Positions 26,601 to 34,751 of a stretch of DNA of 64,000 nucleotides are shown here, one piece after another (the stretch's first letter is position 1; every line of letters begins with the position of its first letter). The stretch comes from Falsiroseomonas sp050563535 (lineage in GTDB: Bacteria; Pseudomonadota; Alphaproteobacteria; Acetobacterales; Acetobacteraceae). Under the pieces are notes generated by a model. The model made no database searches. It was not told where the DNA came from and worked only from the letters and a program-made list of their open reading frames with translations. The stretch is taken from positions 1-64,000 of the forward strand of contig NZ_JBNXUO010000020.1 of assembly GCF_050563535.1 (NCBI RefSeq), written 5' to 3'. A program made the position numbers and the translations under genes.

Positions 26601-27989
26601 TCACCCCTCGGCGGGAAGCCAGACGAGGAAGGCGGCCCCCGCCCCCTCCTCGCTCTCGATCGCCAGCTGCCCGCGATGGCGGTTCACCACATGCTTGACG
26701 ATCGCGAGCCCGAGGCCGGTGCCCCCGGCATGGCGGGCGCGGCCGCGGTCGACGCGATAGAACCGCTCGGTCAGGCGCGGCAGGTGGTGCCGCGCGATGC
26801 CCGGACCGTCATCGGCCACCGCCAGCACGACGCCGGGCCGCGACGGCCAGCGCCCGCCGGGTTCGGCCCGCGCGACCGAAAGCCTGACCGTCCCGCCGTC
26901 CCGCCCGTAGCGGACGGCGTTCTCCAGCAGGTTCCGCACCACCTGCGCGAGCTGCCCCGCATCCGCAGGCGCCGCCACGGCGCCCTCGGCCAGCGCGGAT
27001 TCCAGCGTCACGGCCCGGCCGGCCAGGATCGGGGCCATCGCCGCGGCTTCGGACGCCGCGAGCAGGCCGAGGTCGACGCGGCCGGTGGGCGGCTGGTGTT
27101 CGGTGATCTCGATGCGCGACAGGCCGAGCAGGTCGTCGATCAGCCGGCGCATCCGCTCCGACTGCTCAGCCATGATGCCGAGGAAGCGGGCCTGCGCCTC
27201 CGCATCCCCCTGCGCCGGGCCGCGCAGCGTCTCGATGAAGCCGATCAGCGAGGCGAGCGGGGTGCGCAGCTCGTGGCTGGCATTGGCGACGAAATCGACG
27301 CGCATCCGTTCCACCGCGCGGTCGCGCGTGCGGTCCGACAGCAGCAGGACCACCCGCCCGCCATCGGCCAGGGGCGGCTCCATCGGGATGACATGCACCA
27401 GCAGTTCCCGCGCCACCGGCACGGGAAGCGACACATCGACCTGCCGCGGCGCCGCATCGGCCAGCGCGGCGTCCAGCGCCTCGGCCAGGGCGGGGTGGCG
27501 GCGCAGCGCGGCAAGGTCGCCGCCGCCCGCCGCGGTCCCGAACAGCAGCCGCGCCGCGGCATTGGCGCGAAGTTCCTGGCCGGCGGCGTCCAGCACCACG
27601 AGGGGGTCCGGCAGCTTCTCGACGATCGCCTCATCCGCGCGGCGCAGCCGCACCACCAGTTCCGCCCGTTCCCGCTGGCTGCGCGCCAGCCGGCGGACGC
27701 CCTCCGCTATCTCGGCGACCGAGGGCAGCAGCGGCGGGCCCGGGATCTCCGGCAACTCGGCCTCCCCGGCCTCGGCGCGGCGCATCGCATCCGACAGGCG
27801 CCCGAGGCTGCCGAGCCAGATCCGCGCCAGCGCCAGCGCCGCCGCCGCCACGGCCAGCAGCGCCAGCAGCCCCGGCAGGACCGTGACCTCCCCGGCCAGC
27901 AGGAGCGCCAGCAGCGCCAGCGACGGCACGCCGCCGATCAGCGCCGCGGCGCCGAGCAGGCGGCGGGCGGGCGGGCCCTGCGGGAGCAC
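26601..27989 (-). CDS. PhoR-like sensor histidine kinase
   Basis: This 462-residue kinase has two N-terminal hydrophobic segments (residues about 10-55), a PAS-like region (VVLDAAGQELRANAAARLLFG), and a HisKA box FVANASHELRTPLASL with the phospho-accepting His. The HATPase_c domain shows NLLENAVRYG, DDGPGIA and GGTGLGLAIVKHV. The SHELRTPL box and PAS layout resemble PhoR, the phosphate-starvation sensor. No response regulator or pst gene is adjacent in the window, so the phosphate role is inference. The start is GTG 27989, 7 bp after the LpoA-like gene's stop. Confidence 0.9.
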   Translation of the reverse strand: MLPQGPPARRLLGAAALIGGVPSLALLALLLAGEVTVLPGLLALLAVAAAALALARIWLGSLGRLSDAMRRAEAGEAELPEIPGPPLLPSVAEIAEGVRRLARSQRERAELVVRLRRADEAIVEKLPDPLVVLDAAGQELRANAAARLLFGTAAGGGDLAALRRHPALAEALDAALADAAPRQVDVSLPVPVARELLVHVIPMEPPLADGGRVVLLLSDRTRDRAVERMRVDFVANASHELRTPLASLIGFIETLRGPAQGDAEAQARFLGIMAEQSERMRRLIDDLLGLSRIEITEHQPPTGRVDLGLLAASEAAAMAPILAGRAVTLESALAEGAVAAPADAGQLAQVVRNLLENAVRYGRDGGTVRLSVARAEPGGRWPSRPGVVLAVADDGPGIARHHLPRLTERFYRVDRGRARHAGGTGLGLAIVKHVVNRHRGQLAIESEEGAGAAFLVWLPAEG

Positions 27990-27996
27990 CGGCCGG

Positions 27997-29220
27997 CTAG
28001 AAGCCGGCGCCGCCCGGCGCGGGTGCGGCCTCGACGATCACCGGATCGCCGCCAGGCGACAGCGCGTAGATCGCGAGGCCCCGCAGCGTCTGCCCGCCCG
28101 GCAGCAGCCGCACCGGGCCATCGGCGCCGGCGAAGGGCTGCACGGCGGTGACGCCCTCCACCGGCGTGCCGCTGCGCAGCGCCCGCGCGGCGAGCGCCGC
28201 GGCGTCATAGGCGGCGGCGGCGATGCGGGGCGGCGTCTCGCGGAAGGCGTCGCGGTAGCGCGCCTCGAACCGGGCGCGGGCGGCACCGTCGGGGCCGGGG
28301 AACCAGGCCCCGCCCAGCGCGCCCTCGCTGCGCAGCGCGGGGTCGTTGAGCCAGAGCGCGGTGCCGAGCAGCCGGGCCGGCGGCTGCCCTTCCGGCGTGT
28401 CGGCCAGCCAGCCCGCGGCGAAGCGCCGGGCGCGTTCGCCGGACTCGCCGATCAGCAGGGCATCCACCGCGCCCGCCGCGCCGCGTGCCGCGCCGGCCGC
28501 CATGGCGGGATCGGCATTGGACGGATGCAGCGCGATCGCCGGGACGGGAAGCCCGAGGTCGGAGGTCGCCCCGCGCAGCGCCACGGCCAGCGCGCGGCCG
28601 AATTCGGTGTCGGGCGCGGCCAGGGCGAAACGCTGGGCACCCCCCTGCGCGGCCGCGGCCACCACGCGGCGGACCTGCTGCTGCGGCGTGGTGCCCAGCA
28701 CCCAGGCGCCGTCGCCCGCGCGCTGCGCGTCGTTGGTGAAGGCCAGCACCGGCACGCCCGCGGCGCGCGCGGCGGGGATGACCATCGCGGCCTCGCCGCT
28801 GGTCAGCGGGCCGATCAGCACGCGCGCGCCATCCGCGATGGCCGCCCGCGCCGCGGCCTGCGCGCCCTGCGGCGTGCCGCCGGTGTCGCGGGGGGCGAAT
28901 TCCACACCGCCCGGCGCCTCGTCGAACAGGGCCATGTAGCCGGCGTTCAGCATCGCCTGGCCCAGCGGCGCCTGCGGGCCGGTCAGCGGCAGCAGCATCG
29001 CCGCCCGGGCCGGCTGCGCCACCGGCGCCGGGGCGCCGCCGATCGGCGGCGCGATGCCGACGAAGGACGGCCGCGGGGGTTGCGGGGCGCAGGCGGCCAG
29101 GCCCAGAAGGAGGCCGGCGGCCAGGCTTGCCCCCAGGCCTGCGAAGGCACGGCGCGGCGCGGCCAGGGATGGAGACGGAACCGGACGTGGCAAGCGACGA
29201 CCCTCCTGTGCGGACGCCAT
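27997..29220 (-). CDS. LpoA/LppC-like penicillin-binding protein activator lipoprotein
   Basis: This 407-residue protein is a periplasmic-binding-fold lipoprotein. A signal peptide ends in GLAACAP (lipobox Cys), and the mature domain opens AAMLLPLTGPQAPLGQAMLNAGYMALFD as in LpoA and Leu/Ile/Val-binding folds. LpoA activates PBP1a in enterobacteria; the role in alphaproteobacteria is inferred. ATG 29220 is listed, but AGGAGG lies 8 bases before an in-frame TTG at 29193, which may be the real start. Its 5' end overlaps the divergent rsmI start head-to-head by about 50 bp, or 25 bp from the TTG. Confidence 0.85.
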   Translation of the reverse strand: MASAQEGRRLPRPVPSPSLAAPRRAFAGLGASLAAGLLLGLAACAPQPPRPSFVGIAPPIGGAPAPVAQPARAAMLLPLTGPQAPLGQAMLNAGYMALFDEAPGGVEFAPRDTGGTPQGAQAAARAAIADGARVLIGPLTSGEAAMVIPAARAAGVPVLAFTNDAQRAGDGAWVLGTTPQQQVRRVVAAAAQGGAQRFALAAPDTEFGRALAVALRGATSDLGLPVPAIALHPSNADPAMAAGAARGAAGAVDALLIGESGERARRFAAGWLADTPEGQPPARLLGTALWLNDPALRSEGALGGAWFPGPDGAARARFEARYRDAFRETPPRIAAAAYDAAALAARALRSGTPVEGVTAVQPFAGADGPVRLLPGGQTLRGLAIYALSPGGDPVIVEAAPAPGGAGF

Positions 29221-30074
29221 CGGACCCGGCCCCGCCGGGGCTGTGTCTGGTGGCGACACCGATCGGCAACCTGGGCGACCTGTCGCCCCGGGCCCTCGAG
29301 ACGCTGCGCGGCGCCGAGGCCGTGCTGTGCGAGGACACCAGGGTAACCGGCCAGATGCTCTCCCGTTATGGCGTGTCGGCGAATTTGCTGCCACTCCATG
29401 ACCACAACGAGGCCGAGATGACGCCGCGGCTGCTGGACCGGTTGCGCGCCGGCGCGCGGCTGGCGCTGGCTTCCGATGCCGGGACGCCGCTGGTCTCGGA
29501 CCCCGGCTACCGCCTGGTGCGGGCGGCGATCGAGGCGGGGATCCCGGTGACGGCGGTGCCCGGGCCGAATGCCGCGGTGGTGGCGCTGACGCTGTCCGGC
29601 CTGCCGCCGCAGCCCTTCCTGTTCCTGGGCTTCCTGCCGCCGCGCACCGGGCCGCGCGCGGCCGCCATCGCAAAGCTGCGCGCGGCGGAACGGGCAGGGC
29701 TGTCCGCCACCACCATCCTGCACGAGGCGCCGCACCGGCTGGCCGAGGCCCTGGCCGCGCTGGCCGAAGGCCTGGGCGGGGAGCGTCCGGCCGCGGTGGC
29801 GCGGGAACTCACGAAGCGCTTCGAGGAGGTGCGCCGCGGCACGCTGGCGGAACTTGCGGCGCATTACGCGGGGCACGAGGCGCGGGGGGAGATCTGCGTC
29901 GTCGTCGGCCCGGCGCCGGAGGAGGCGACGGTGGCCGAGGAGCTGGACGCGCAGCTGCGTGCCGCCCTGTCGCGGGAGAGCGTGCGCGACGCCGCCGCCC
30001 TGGTCGCCGCCGCCACCGGCCTGCCGCGCAAGCAGGTCTATGCGCGCGCCCTGGACCTCTCCCGCGGGGGATGA
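29169..30074 (+). CDS. rsmI: 16S rRNA (cytidine-1402-2'-O) methyltransferase RsmI
   Basis: This 301-residue tetrapyrrole-methylase-fold enzyme has the family opening LCLVATPIGNLGDLSPRALE, the motif CEDTRVTGQML, ALASDAGTPLVSDPGYRLV and VPGPNAAVVALTLSGLP. It methylates the ribose of C1402 in the ribosomal P site. Divergent rsmI and lpoA-like genes are a conserved pair, but the partner yraN that usually follows rsmI is not found here. Confidence 0.95.
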   Translation: METEPDVASDDPPVRTPSDPAPPGLCLVATPIGNLGDLSPRALETLRGAEAVLCEDTRVTGQMLSRYGVSANLLPLHDHNEAEMTPRLLDRLRAGARLALASDAGTPLVSDPGYRLVRAAIEAGIPVTAVPGPNAAVVALTLSGLPPQPFLFLGFLPPRTGPRAAAIAKLRAAERAGLSATTILHEAPHRLAEALAALAEGLGGERPAAVARELTKRFEEVRRGTLAELAAHYAGHEARGEICVVVGPAPEEATVAEELDAQLRAALSRESVRDAAALVAAATGLPRKQVYARALDLSRGG

Positions 30075-30116
30075 GGCGGATGCGGCCTGCCGGGCCAGGG
30101 CCGCCGGCTGGCGGCC

Positions 30117-30362
30117 TCATCGCCGCGGCCGCACCGGCCAGGGCAGGATGAGGTCCATCCCCGCGATCGGGATCTCCGCCCCGCCCGCGCGCAGCACGCC
30201 GCGCACGCCGGTCACCTCCACATGCCGCGCGCAGAGGCTGGGCAGGGGGGAGTCGGGCTCGGCCTCGATGGCCGCGTAGATCCCGGCGGGCGTCAGGCCG
30301 ACCGTCTCCTCGAAGGCGATCACCTCCCGCCCGTCGCACGGATCCCCGGCATCGCGTCGCAT
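30117..30362 (-). CDS. Small hypothetical protein (81 aa)
   Basis: I do not recognise this 81-residue protein. The ATG at 30362 has a very good GGGGAGG five bases upstream, which supports translation. The sequence has an acidic amphipathic stretch (VIAFEETVGLTPAGIYAAIEAE) followed by a compact beta-rich half (RHVEVTGVRGVLRAGGAEIPIAGMDLIL). It lacks a signal peptide and membrane segments. It lies between rsmI and the pyruvyl-transferase-like pair. Confidence 0.55.
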   Translation of the reverse strand: MRRDAGDPCDGREVIAFEETVGLTPAGIYAAIEAEPDSPLPSLCARHVEVTGVRGVLRAGGAEIPIAGMDLILPWPVRPRR

Positions 30363-30458
30363 CGCATCCTCCCCCTTCGGCAGCCCGATGGCCGCAGGAT
30401 GGGCGGGCAGGGTGCGGCGGCTCCAGGACGGAGAGGCGATAGGGGCGAGAGGCGCCGC

Positions 30459-31403
30459 CTATGCCGGGCCGGGGCGCGGATGAACCAGTTCCGACCCGCG
30501 CGGCAGCTCGTTCGCCAGGGTCGCGAGGCAGGAGACGATCCGCCGGTCCGCACCGAGCGCGATGCCGAGCACCGGCACCCCCGCCCCGATGGCGAGGGAG
30601 GCCGCGAGGTCGCGGTTGGTGACGACCACCCGGCAGCGGGCCGCCAATCCCTTGAGCCGCGCGGGCGAGAGCTGCCGCCGCCAGACCGCCGGGTCCGCCA
30701 GCTCGGGCAGCAGCCAGGGCGCGCCGGGCAGCACCGCCTCGGCGAAGTCGTGGCTGCCCGACAGGTCGTCGCCGGTCATGCCGGGGGGCAAGGTGGGCAG
30801 CGGAAGGACCGGCCAGCCCGCGGCCGGCGCCAGCAGGCGCCGCAGGGCGGGCACGCGCGGCGCCCAGGACCGCCGCATCTCCTCCCCGCCGCGGATCGCC
30901 AGGCCGAGGATCGGCCCGGCGGGCAGGCCGGCGGCAAGAGCAGGATCGGGCAGGACGTGCCGCTCGGGATAGGGATCGATGCGCGCCGGCGCGGCGAGCC
31001 GCCAGAGCGTCAGGACATTCAGCGTCCGGTGGTCGCGCAGACGGATGGCGGCGGCGCGTTCCAGCACCTCGATCCCGGCCGGCGCCTCCCTCCGCGCCGC
31101 CTCGCCTTCCAGCGCCAGGGCGTGGACCCGCAGCGTCGCGCCAGTCGCCAGCGCGCGTCCGGCGACATTCAGCGCCCCCTCCAGCGCGGCGCGGTCGAGG
31201 AAGGCGCCGGCGATCACCACCTGCCCGATGCCGGGCGGCAGGGTGCCGGGGGGCACCGGCGCGAAGCCCGGCGGCGCGCCTGCCGCACGGGTGGCGACCA
31301 GCAGCGGCGGCGCATGCGGCAGGTGCAGCTGCGCATGGGTCAGCAGCGCGCGCGAGAGCAGGTCGCGGAACGGCGCCTCGGCGAGCAGCAGCGTCGCGGT
31401 CAC
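30459..31403 (-). CDS. Diverged polysaccharide pyruvyl transferase-like protein
   Basis: The C-terminal part of this 314-residue protein, LSPARLKGLAARCRVVVTNRDLAASLAIGAGVPVLGI, aligns by eye with the same region of the next gene (LTPARLKGLIARCDALVTQRKHN). The two are tandem paralogues. Its N-terminal half lacks the GFGNLGDE glycine-rich strand of the neighbour and is replaced by TLLLAEAPFRDLLSRALL, so the function may have changed. The start is taken as GTG 31403, which overlaps the neighbour's TGA (GTGA). A TTG at 31421 is the alternative. Confidence 0.75.
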   Translation of the reverse strand: MTATLLLAEAPFRDLLSRALLTHAQLHLPHAPPLLVATRAAGAPPGFAPVPPGTLPPGIGQVVIAGAFLDRAALEGALNVAGRALATGATLRVHALALEGEAARREAPAGIEVLERAAAIRLRDHRTLNVLTLWRLAAPARIDPYPERHVLPDPALAAGLPAGPILGLAIRGGEEMRRSWAPRVPALRRLLAPAAGWPVLPLPTLPPGMTGDDLSGSHDFAEAVLPGAPWLLPELADPAVWRRQLSPARLKGLAARCRVVVTNRDLAASLAIGAGVPVLGIALGADRRIVSCLATLANELPRGSELVHPRPGPA

Positions 31404-32395
31404 GGCCGGGCCGGGCCGCAAGGCGGAGGCGTGTCGAGGCCGAGGCAGCGCGAGCCGGGCGGCAGCCGGTGCGCCATGGCCACGAAGGTCCGGCGCAGGC
31501 TGTCATCTTCCAGCGGATGCAGGCCGATGACGCGGACGCCCGCGCCGATGGCATGGATGGCGTTGTGCTTGCGCTGCGTCACCAGCGCGTCGCAGCGCGC
31601 GATCAGCCCCTTCAGCCGGGCCGGCGTCAGCTCCGCCCGCCAATGCGCGCGGTCGAGCAGGATGGGTGCGGCGATCTCCATGCGGGGCAGGACCTCGAAC
31701 AGGAATTCGCCGACGCCCTGCATGTCGTCCTCGCGCGCGCTGTCCATGTGCAGGGTGCTGACGATCGGCACCACCGCATGCCCCTCGAATTCCGCGAGAA
31801 GGGCGCGCACCCGCGCCGCGTCCTGGTCCAGGTACGGCCGCAGCGAGGGGATGATGGACAGCCCGAGCAGCCTCACATCCCGCGGCAGCAGGGCATCCGC
31901 GAGGGTGGGGTCGGGTGGGATGTCGGCTTCCGGGTGGAAGGTGATGCGCGGCATCCGGCCGAGCCCCGCCTCGGCCACCATCTCGAAGGAGACGTAGTCG
32001 CGCACGGTGAAGCTCGCCAGCCGCGCGATGACGCCGCGCGCATCGGCATCGAGCCAGGACAGGTCGTCCTTGATCCGCGCGACACCGAGGTTGTGCAGAT
32101 GCACCTCCGCGCCCTGTCGCATCGCCCGCGCCATCCAGGGCATCCAGGCGGCGAAGGCCTCCGCTATGCCGAACATCCCGCCGCCGAAGACCACGCGCGC
32201 GGGGCGCAGGGCGAGCATCTCCGGGCCTTCGCGGAAGCAGCCGGCAAGGCCGGGGACGCAGCGGATGGTCCAGGCGGGGTCGGCCGAGAGGGCATGCGCC
32301 TCGCCACCCGGGAAGGCGCGCATCGCCTCCATCAGGCAGAGCTCGTCACCGAGATTGCCGAAGCCGTAGGCGCCGAGGAAGGCGGTGACGCTCAT
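31400..32395 (-). CDS. Polysaccharide pyruvyl transferase family protein
   Basis: This 331-residue GT-B-like protein has the PS_pyruv_trans opening TAFLGAYGFGNLGDELCLMEAM and the strand FGGGMFG. It also has the family C-terminal block RCDALVTQRKHNAIHAIGAGVRVIGL. Members add ketal-linked pyruvate to exopolysaccharide or S-layer glycans. hemW lies upstream on the same strand (stop 32400, start 32395). No glycan locus surrounds it, so the acceptor is unknown. Confidence 0.87.
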   Translation of the reverse strand: MSVTAFLGAYGFGNLGDELCLMEAMRAFPGGEAHALSADPAWTIRCVPGLAGCFREGPEMLALRPARVVFGGGMFGIAEAFAAWMPWMARAMRQGAEVHLHNLGVARIKDDLSWLDADARGVIARLASFTVRDYVSFEMVAEAGLGRMPRITFHPEADIPPDPTLADALLPRDVRLLGLSIIPSLRPYLDQDAARVRALLAEFEGHAVVPIVSTLHMDSAREDDMQGVGEFLFEVLPRMEIAAPILLDRAHWRAELTPARLKGLIARCDALVTQRKHNAIHAIGAGVRVIGLHPLEDDSLRRTFVAMAHRLPPGSRCLGLDTPPPCGPARP

Positions 32396-32399
32396 GCCC

Positions 32400-33551
32400 C
32401 TAACGCAACAGCACCGGCAGCAGCGCGTCCAGCCGCAGCCGCCCATCTGGCGTCGCGACCAGCCGCCCGTCGCGCCAGGCGAGCAGCCCTTCCTCCGCCA
32501 GGCCATCCAGCATCCGCAGGTCGACAGCCTGGTCGAAGGGGAGCGTGCTGCGCGCCTCGATCCGGCGGGGGTCGACGCCCTCGGTCAGGCGCAGGCCCAT
32601 CAGCAGCGCCTCCCGCGCGCGGTCGAGGGGGGAGAGGGCTTCCTCCTCCGTGACCGCGTGCCCATCGCGGTTCACGCGGGCGAGCCATTCCTCCGGCGCG
32701 CGGTGGCGCCGGGCGGCGAGCAGCGTGCCGTCGGGCATGGTCAGGCGCTGATGCGCGCCCGCGCCGATGCCGAGGTAGTCGCCGTAGCGCCAATAGGCGA
32801 GGTTGTGGCGGCTCTCTGCCCCAGGCTTCGCGTAGTTGGAGACCTCGTAAGGCAGCAGGCCGAAGCGCGCCGCCTCCTCGGCGGTCGCGGCGTAGAGCCG
32901 CGCGGCGTCGTCGCCTTCCGGCAGGCTGAAGGCGCCGCGGCCATGGAGGGTGGCGAACTGCGTCCCCGGCTCGATGGTGAGCTGGTAGAGCGAGAGATGG
33001 TCGGCCGCCAGCGCCAGCGCCCGCCGCAGCTCCGCCCGCCAGGCGGCTTCGTCCTGGCCGGGGCGGGCATAGATCAGGTCGAAGGAAAGGCGGGGGAAGG
33101 TGGCGCGCGCGAGTTCGAGGGCGGCCACCGCCTCCCGCGCGTCATGCCGCCGACCGAGGAAGGCGAGCGCGGCGGGGTCGAGCGATTGCACGCCGAGCGA
33201 GACGCGGTTGACCCCGGCATCCCGGAAGGCCCGCAGCTTCCCCGCCTCCACACTGGTCGGGTTGGCTTCCAGCGTGATCTCGAAGTCGGGCAGGGGGTCG
33301 AACAGGGCGGTGGCGTCCGCGATGAGGGCGGCGGCCGTCTCCGGCGCCATCAGGCTTGGCGTGCCGCCGCCGAAGAAGACGGAGGCGAGGGGGCGACGTC
33401 CGGCGCGCGCGGCTTCCCGCGCCAGTTCCGTCCGCAGCGCGGCGGCGAAGGCGGCCTGGTCGACGCGGTCCCGCACATGGCTGTTGAAGTCGCAATAGGG
33501 GCACTTGGCGGCGCAGAAGGGCCAGTGGATGTAGAGGGCGAGCGAGTCCAT
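32400..33551 (-). CDS. hemW: Radical SAM haem chaperone HemW (coproporphyrinogen III oxidase-like)
   Basis: This 383-residue protein has the radical SAM cluster motif CAAKCPYCDF (CxxxCxxC) near residue 14, FFGGGTPSLM, and the HemW-type LYQLTIEPGTQF and YEVSNYAKPG. The HemW family, long annotated as HemN-like, is thought to deliver haem to respiratory enzymes. The start ATG 33551 is only 17 bp from the divergent ybaK start, leaving almost no room for two promoters. Confidence 0.93.
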   Translation of the reverse strand: MDSLALYIHWPFCAAKCPYCDFNSHVRDRVDQAAFAAALRTELAREAARAGRRPLASVFFGGGTPSLMAPETAAALIADATALFDPLPDFEITLEANPTSVEAGKLRAFRDAGVNRVSLGVQSLDPAALAFLGRRHDAREAVAALELARATFPRLSFDLIYARPGQDEAAWRAELRRALALAADHLSLYQLTIEPGTQFATLHGRGAFSLPEGDDAARLYAATAEEAARFGLLPYEVSNYAKPGAESRHNLAYWRYGDYLGIGAGAHQRLTMPDGTLLAARRHRAPEEWLARVNRDGHAVTEEEALSPLDRAREALLMGLRLTEGVDPRRIEARSTLPFDQAVDLRMLDGLAEEGLLAWRDGRLVATPDGRLRLDALLPVLLR

Positions 33552-33568
33552 GGACGGGGGACATAGGT

Positions 33569-34042
33569 ATGTCGGGGGGTTCTGTCGAACGGGTTCGGGC
33601 GGCGCTGGCAGCGGCAGGTCACGACGACACCGTCCAGGCCTTCCCCGAAGGCACCCGCAGCGCCGCCGATGCCGCGGCGGCGGTAGGGTGCGAGGTGGCA
33701 CAGATCGCGAAATCTATCGTCTTCCGTGCCGGCGAGAGGGCGGTGCTGGTCGTGGCTTCCGGCGCCAACCGCGTCGACACCGCCAAGGTCGAGGCCGCGA
33801 CGGGGCTGAAGGTCAGGCGCGCCGATGGCGGCTGGGTGCGGGACGTGACGGGCTTCGCGATCGGCGGCGTGGCGCCGCTGGGCCACTTGGCGCCGCCGGT
33901 CGTGCTGGTGGACGAGGACCTGTTCGCGCTCGATCGGGTCTGGGCCGCCGCCGGTTCGCCGATGCACGTCTTCGCGACGACGCCGGGGGCGCTGCTGCGG
34001 ATCTCGGGCGGGACGCGGGCCGATGTGAAGGAGGGCGCGTGA
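33569..34042 (+). CDS. YbaK/EbsC family aminoacyl-tRNA deacylase
   Basis: This 157-residue YbaK-fold protein has the core AQIAKSIVFRAGERAVLVVASGANRVD with the invariant Lys, and the motif GFAIGGVAPLGHL. Such proteins hydrolyse mischarged Cys-tRNA-Pro or Ala-tRNA-Pro. Its TGA overlaps the ATG of the MAPEG gene at 34042. Confidence 0.9.
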   Translation: MSGGSVERVRAALAAAGHDDTVQAFPEGTRSAADAAAAVGCEVAQIAKSIVFRAGERAVLVVASGANRVDTAKVEAATGLKVRRADGGWVRDVTGFAIGGVAPLGHLAPPVVLVDEDLFALDRVWAAAGSPMHVFATTPGALLRISGGTRADVKEGA

Positions 34043-34434
34043 TGCTGCCCGTCACCGCGCTCTATGCCGGGGTCCTCGCCTTCGGCTTCCTCTGGCTCTC
34101 GGTGCGGGTCATCAAGGCGCGGCGGGTCTACCGCGTTGCGCTCGGCACGGGGCAGCACCGGCTGGTGGAGCGGGCGGTGCGGGCGCATGGCAATTTCGCC
34201 GAATACGTTCCCCTCGCCCTGCTGGTGCTGGCACTGCTGGAGATCAACCGCTTGCCCGACTGGGGGCTGCACGCCCTGGGCACGGCACTGCTGGCCGGCC
34301 GTGCCCTGCACGCGGCCGGCATCTCGCGGGAGCCGGAGGTGCTCCGCTTCCGCGTGACGGGGATGAGCCTGACCTTCGCGGTGCTCGGCATCGGCGCGGC
34401 GGCCCTGCTGGGGTTGGCGCTAGCAGGGCTGTAG
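34042..34434 (+). CDS. MAPEG family membrane protein
   Basis: This 130-residue protein has four hydrophobic helices and the family motif RAHGNFAEYVPLALLVLALLE, with GRALHAAGI later. This is the layout of the bacterial MAPEG group (membrane-associated eicosanoid and glutathione metabolism). Bacterial members may be glutathione transferases; gshB lies 300 bp downstream on the opposite strand. Activity is not proven by sequence. Confidence 0.88.
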   Translation: MLPVTALYAGVLAFGFLWLSVRVIKARRVYRVALGTGQHRLVERAVRAHGNFAEYVPLALLVLALLEINRLPDWGLHALGTALLAGRALHAAGISREPEVLRFRVTGMSLTFAVLGIGAAALLGLALAGL

Positions 34435-34458
34435 CCGGCGCGGCCGATGCCTGGCAGG

Positions 34459-34680
34459 TCAGTCGCCCTTGGGGTCCGGATGGACGGCCCAGGGCCCCTT
34501 CGCGGCATCGCCAGGGTTCGGCGTGTCCTGCTCCTCGCCGAAGCCGGTGCCGTCGGTGGTCAGGCCGCGGGCGTCCTTCCGGCCGCCAATGGGCTGGCCG
34601 CGGGCGCCGGTGGCGGTGCCGGTCGTGTCCTCTCCGGTCGCGCCCTGGTCGCGGCGGATGTCGGGCATCTTGCGGGCCAT
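34459..34680 (-). CDS. Small hydrophilic hypothetical protein (73 aa)
   Basis: I do not recognise this 73-residue protein, which is Gly/Asp/Thr-rich and probably disordered: MARKMPDIRRDQGATGEDT, then IGGRKDARGLTTDGTGFGEE and ending PDPKGD. ATG 34680 has AAGGGG upstream. It follows gshB by 71 bp in the same orientation. It may be a small stress or structural peptide; no function is assigned. Confidence 0.5.
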   Translation of the reverse strand: MARKMPDIRRDQGATGEDTTGTATGARGQPIGGRKDARGLTTDGTGFGEEQDTPNPGDAAKGPWAVHPDPKGD

Positions 34681-34751
34681 GTCTGTCGTCCCCTTGGTGA
34701 GGGGCGGGGAACGCGGCGCCGCGCGGCGCGGTTCGGCGGCCAGCGCCAGGC

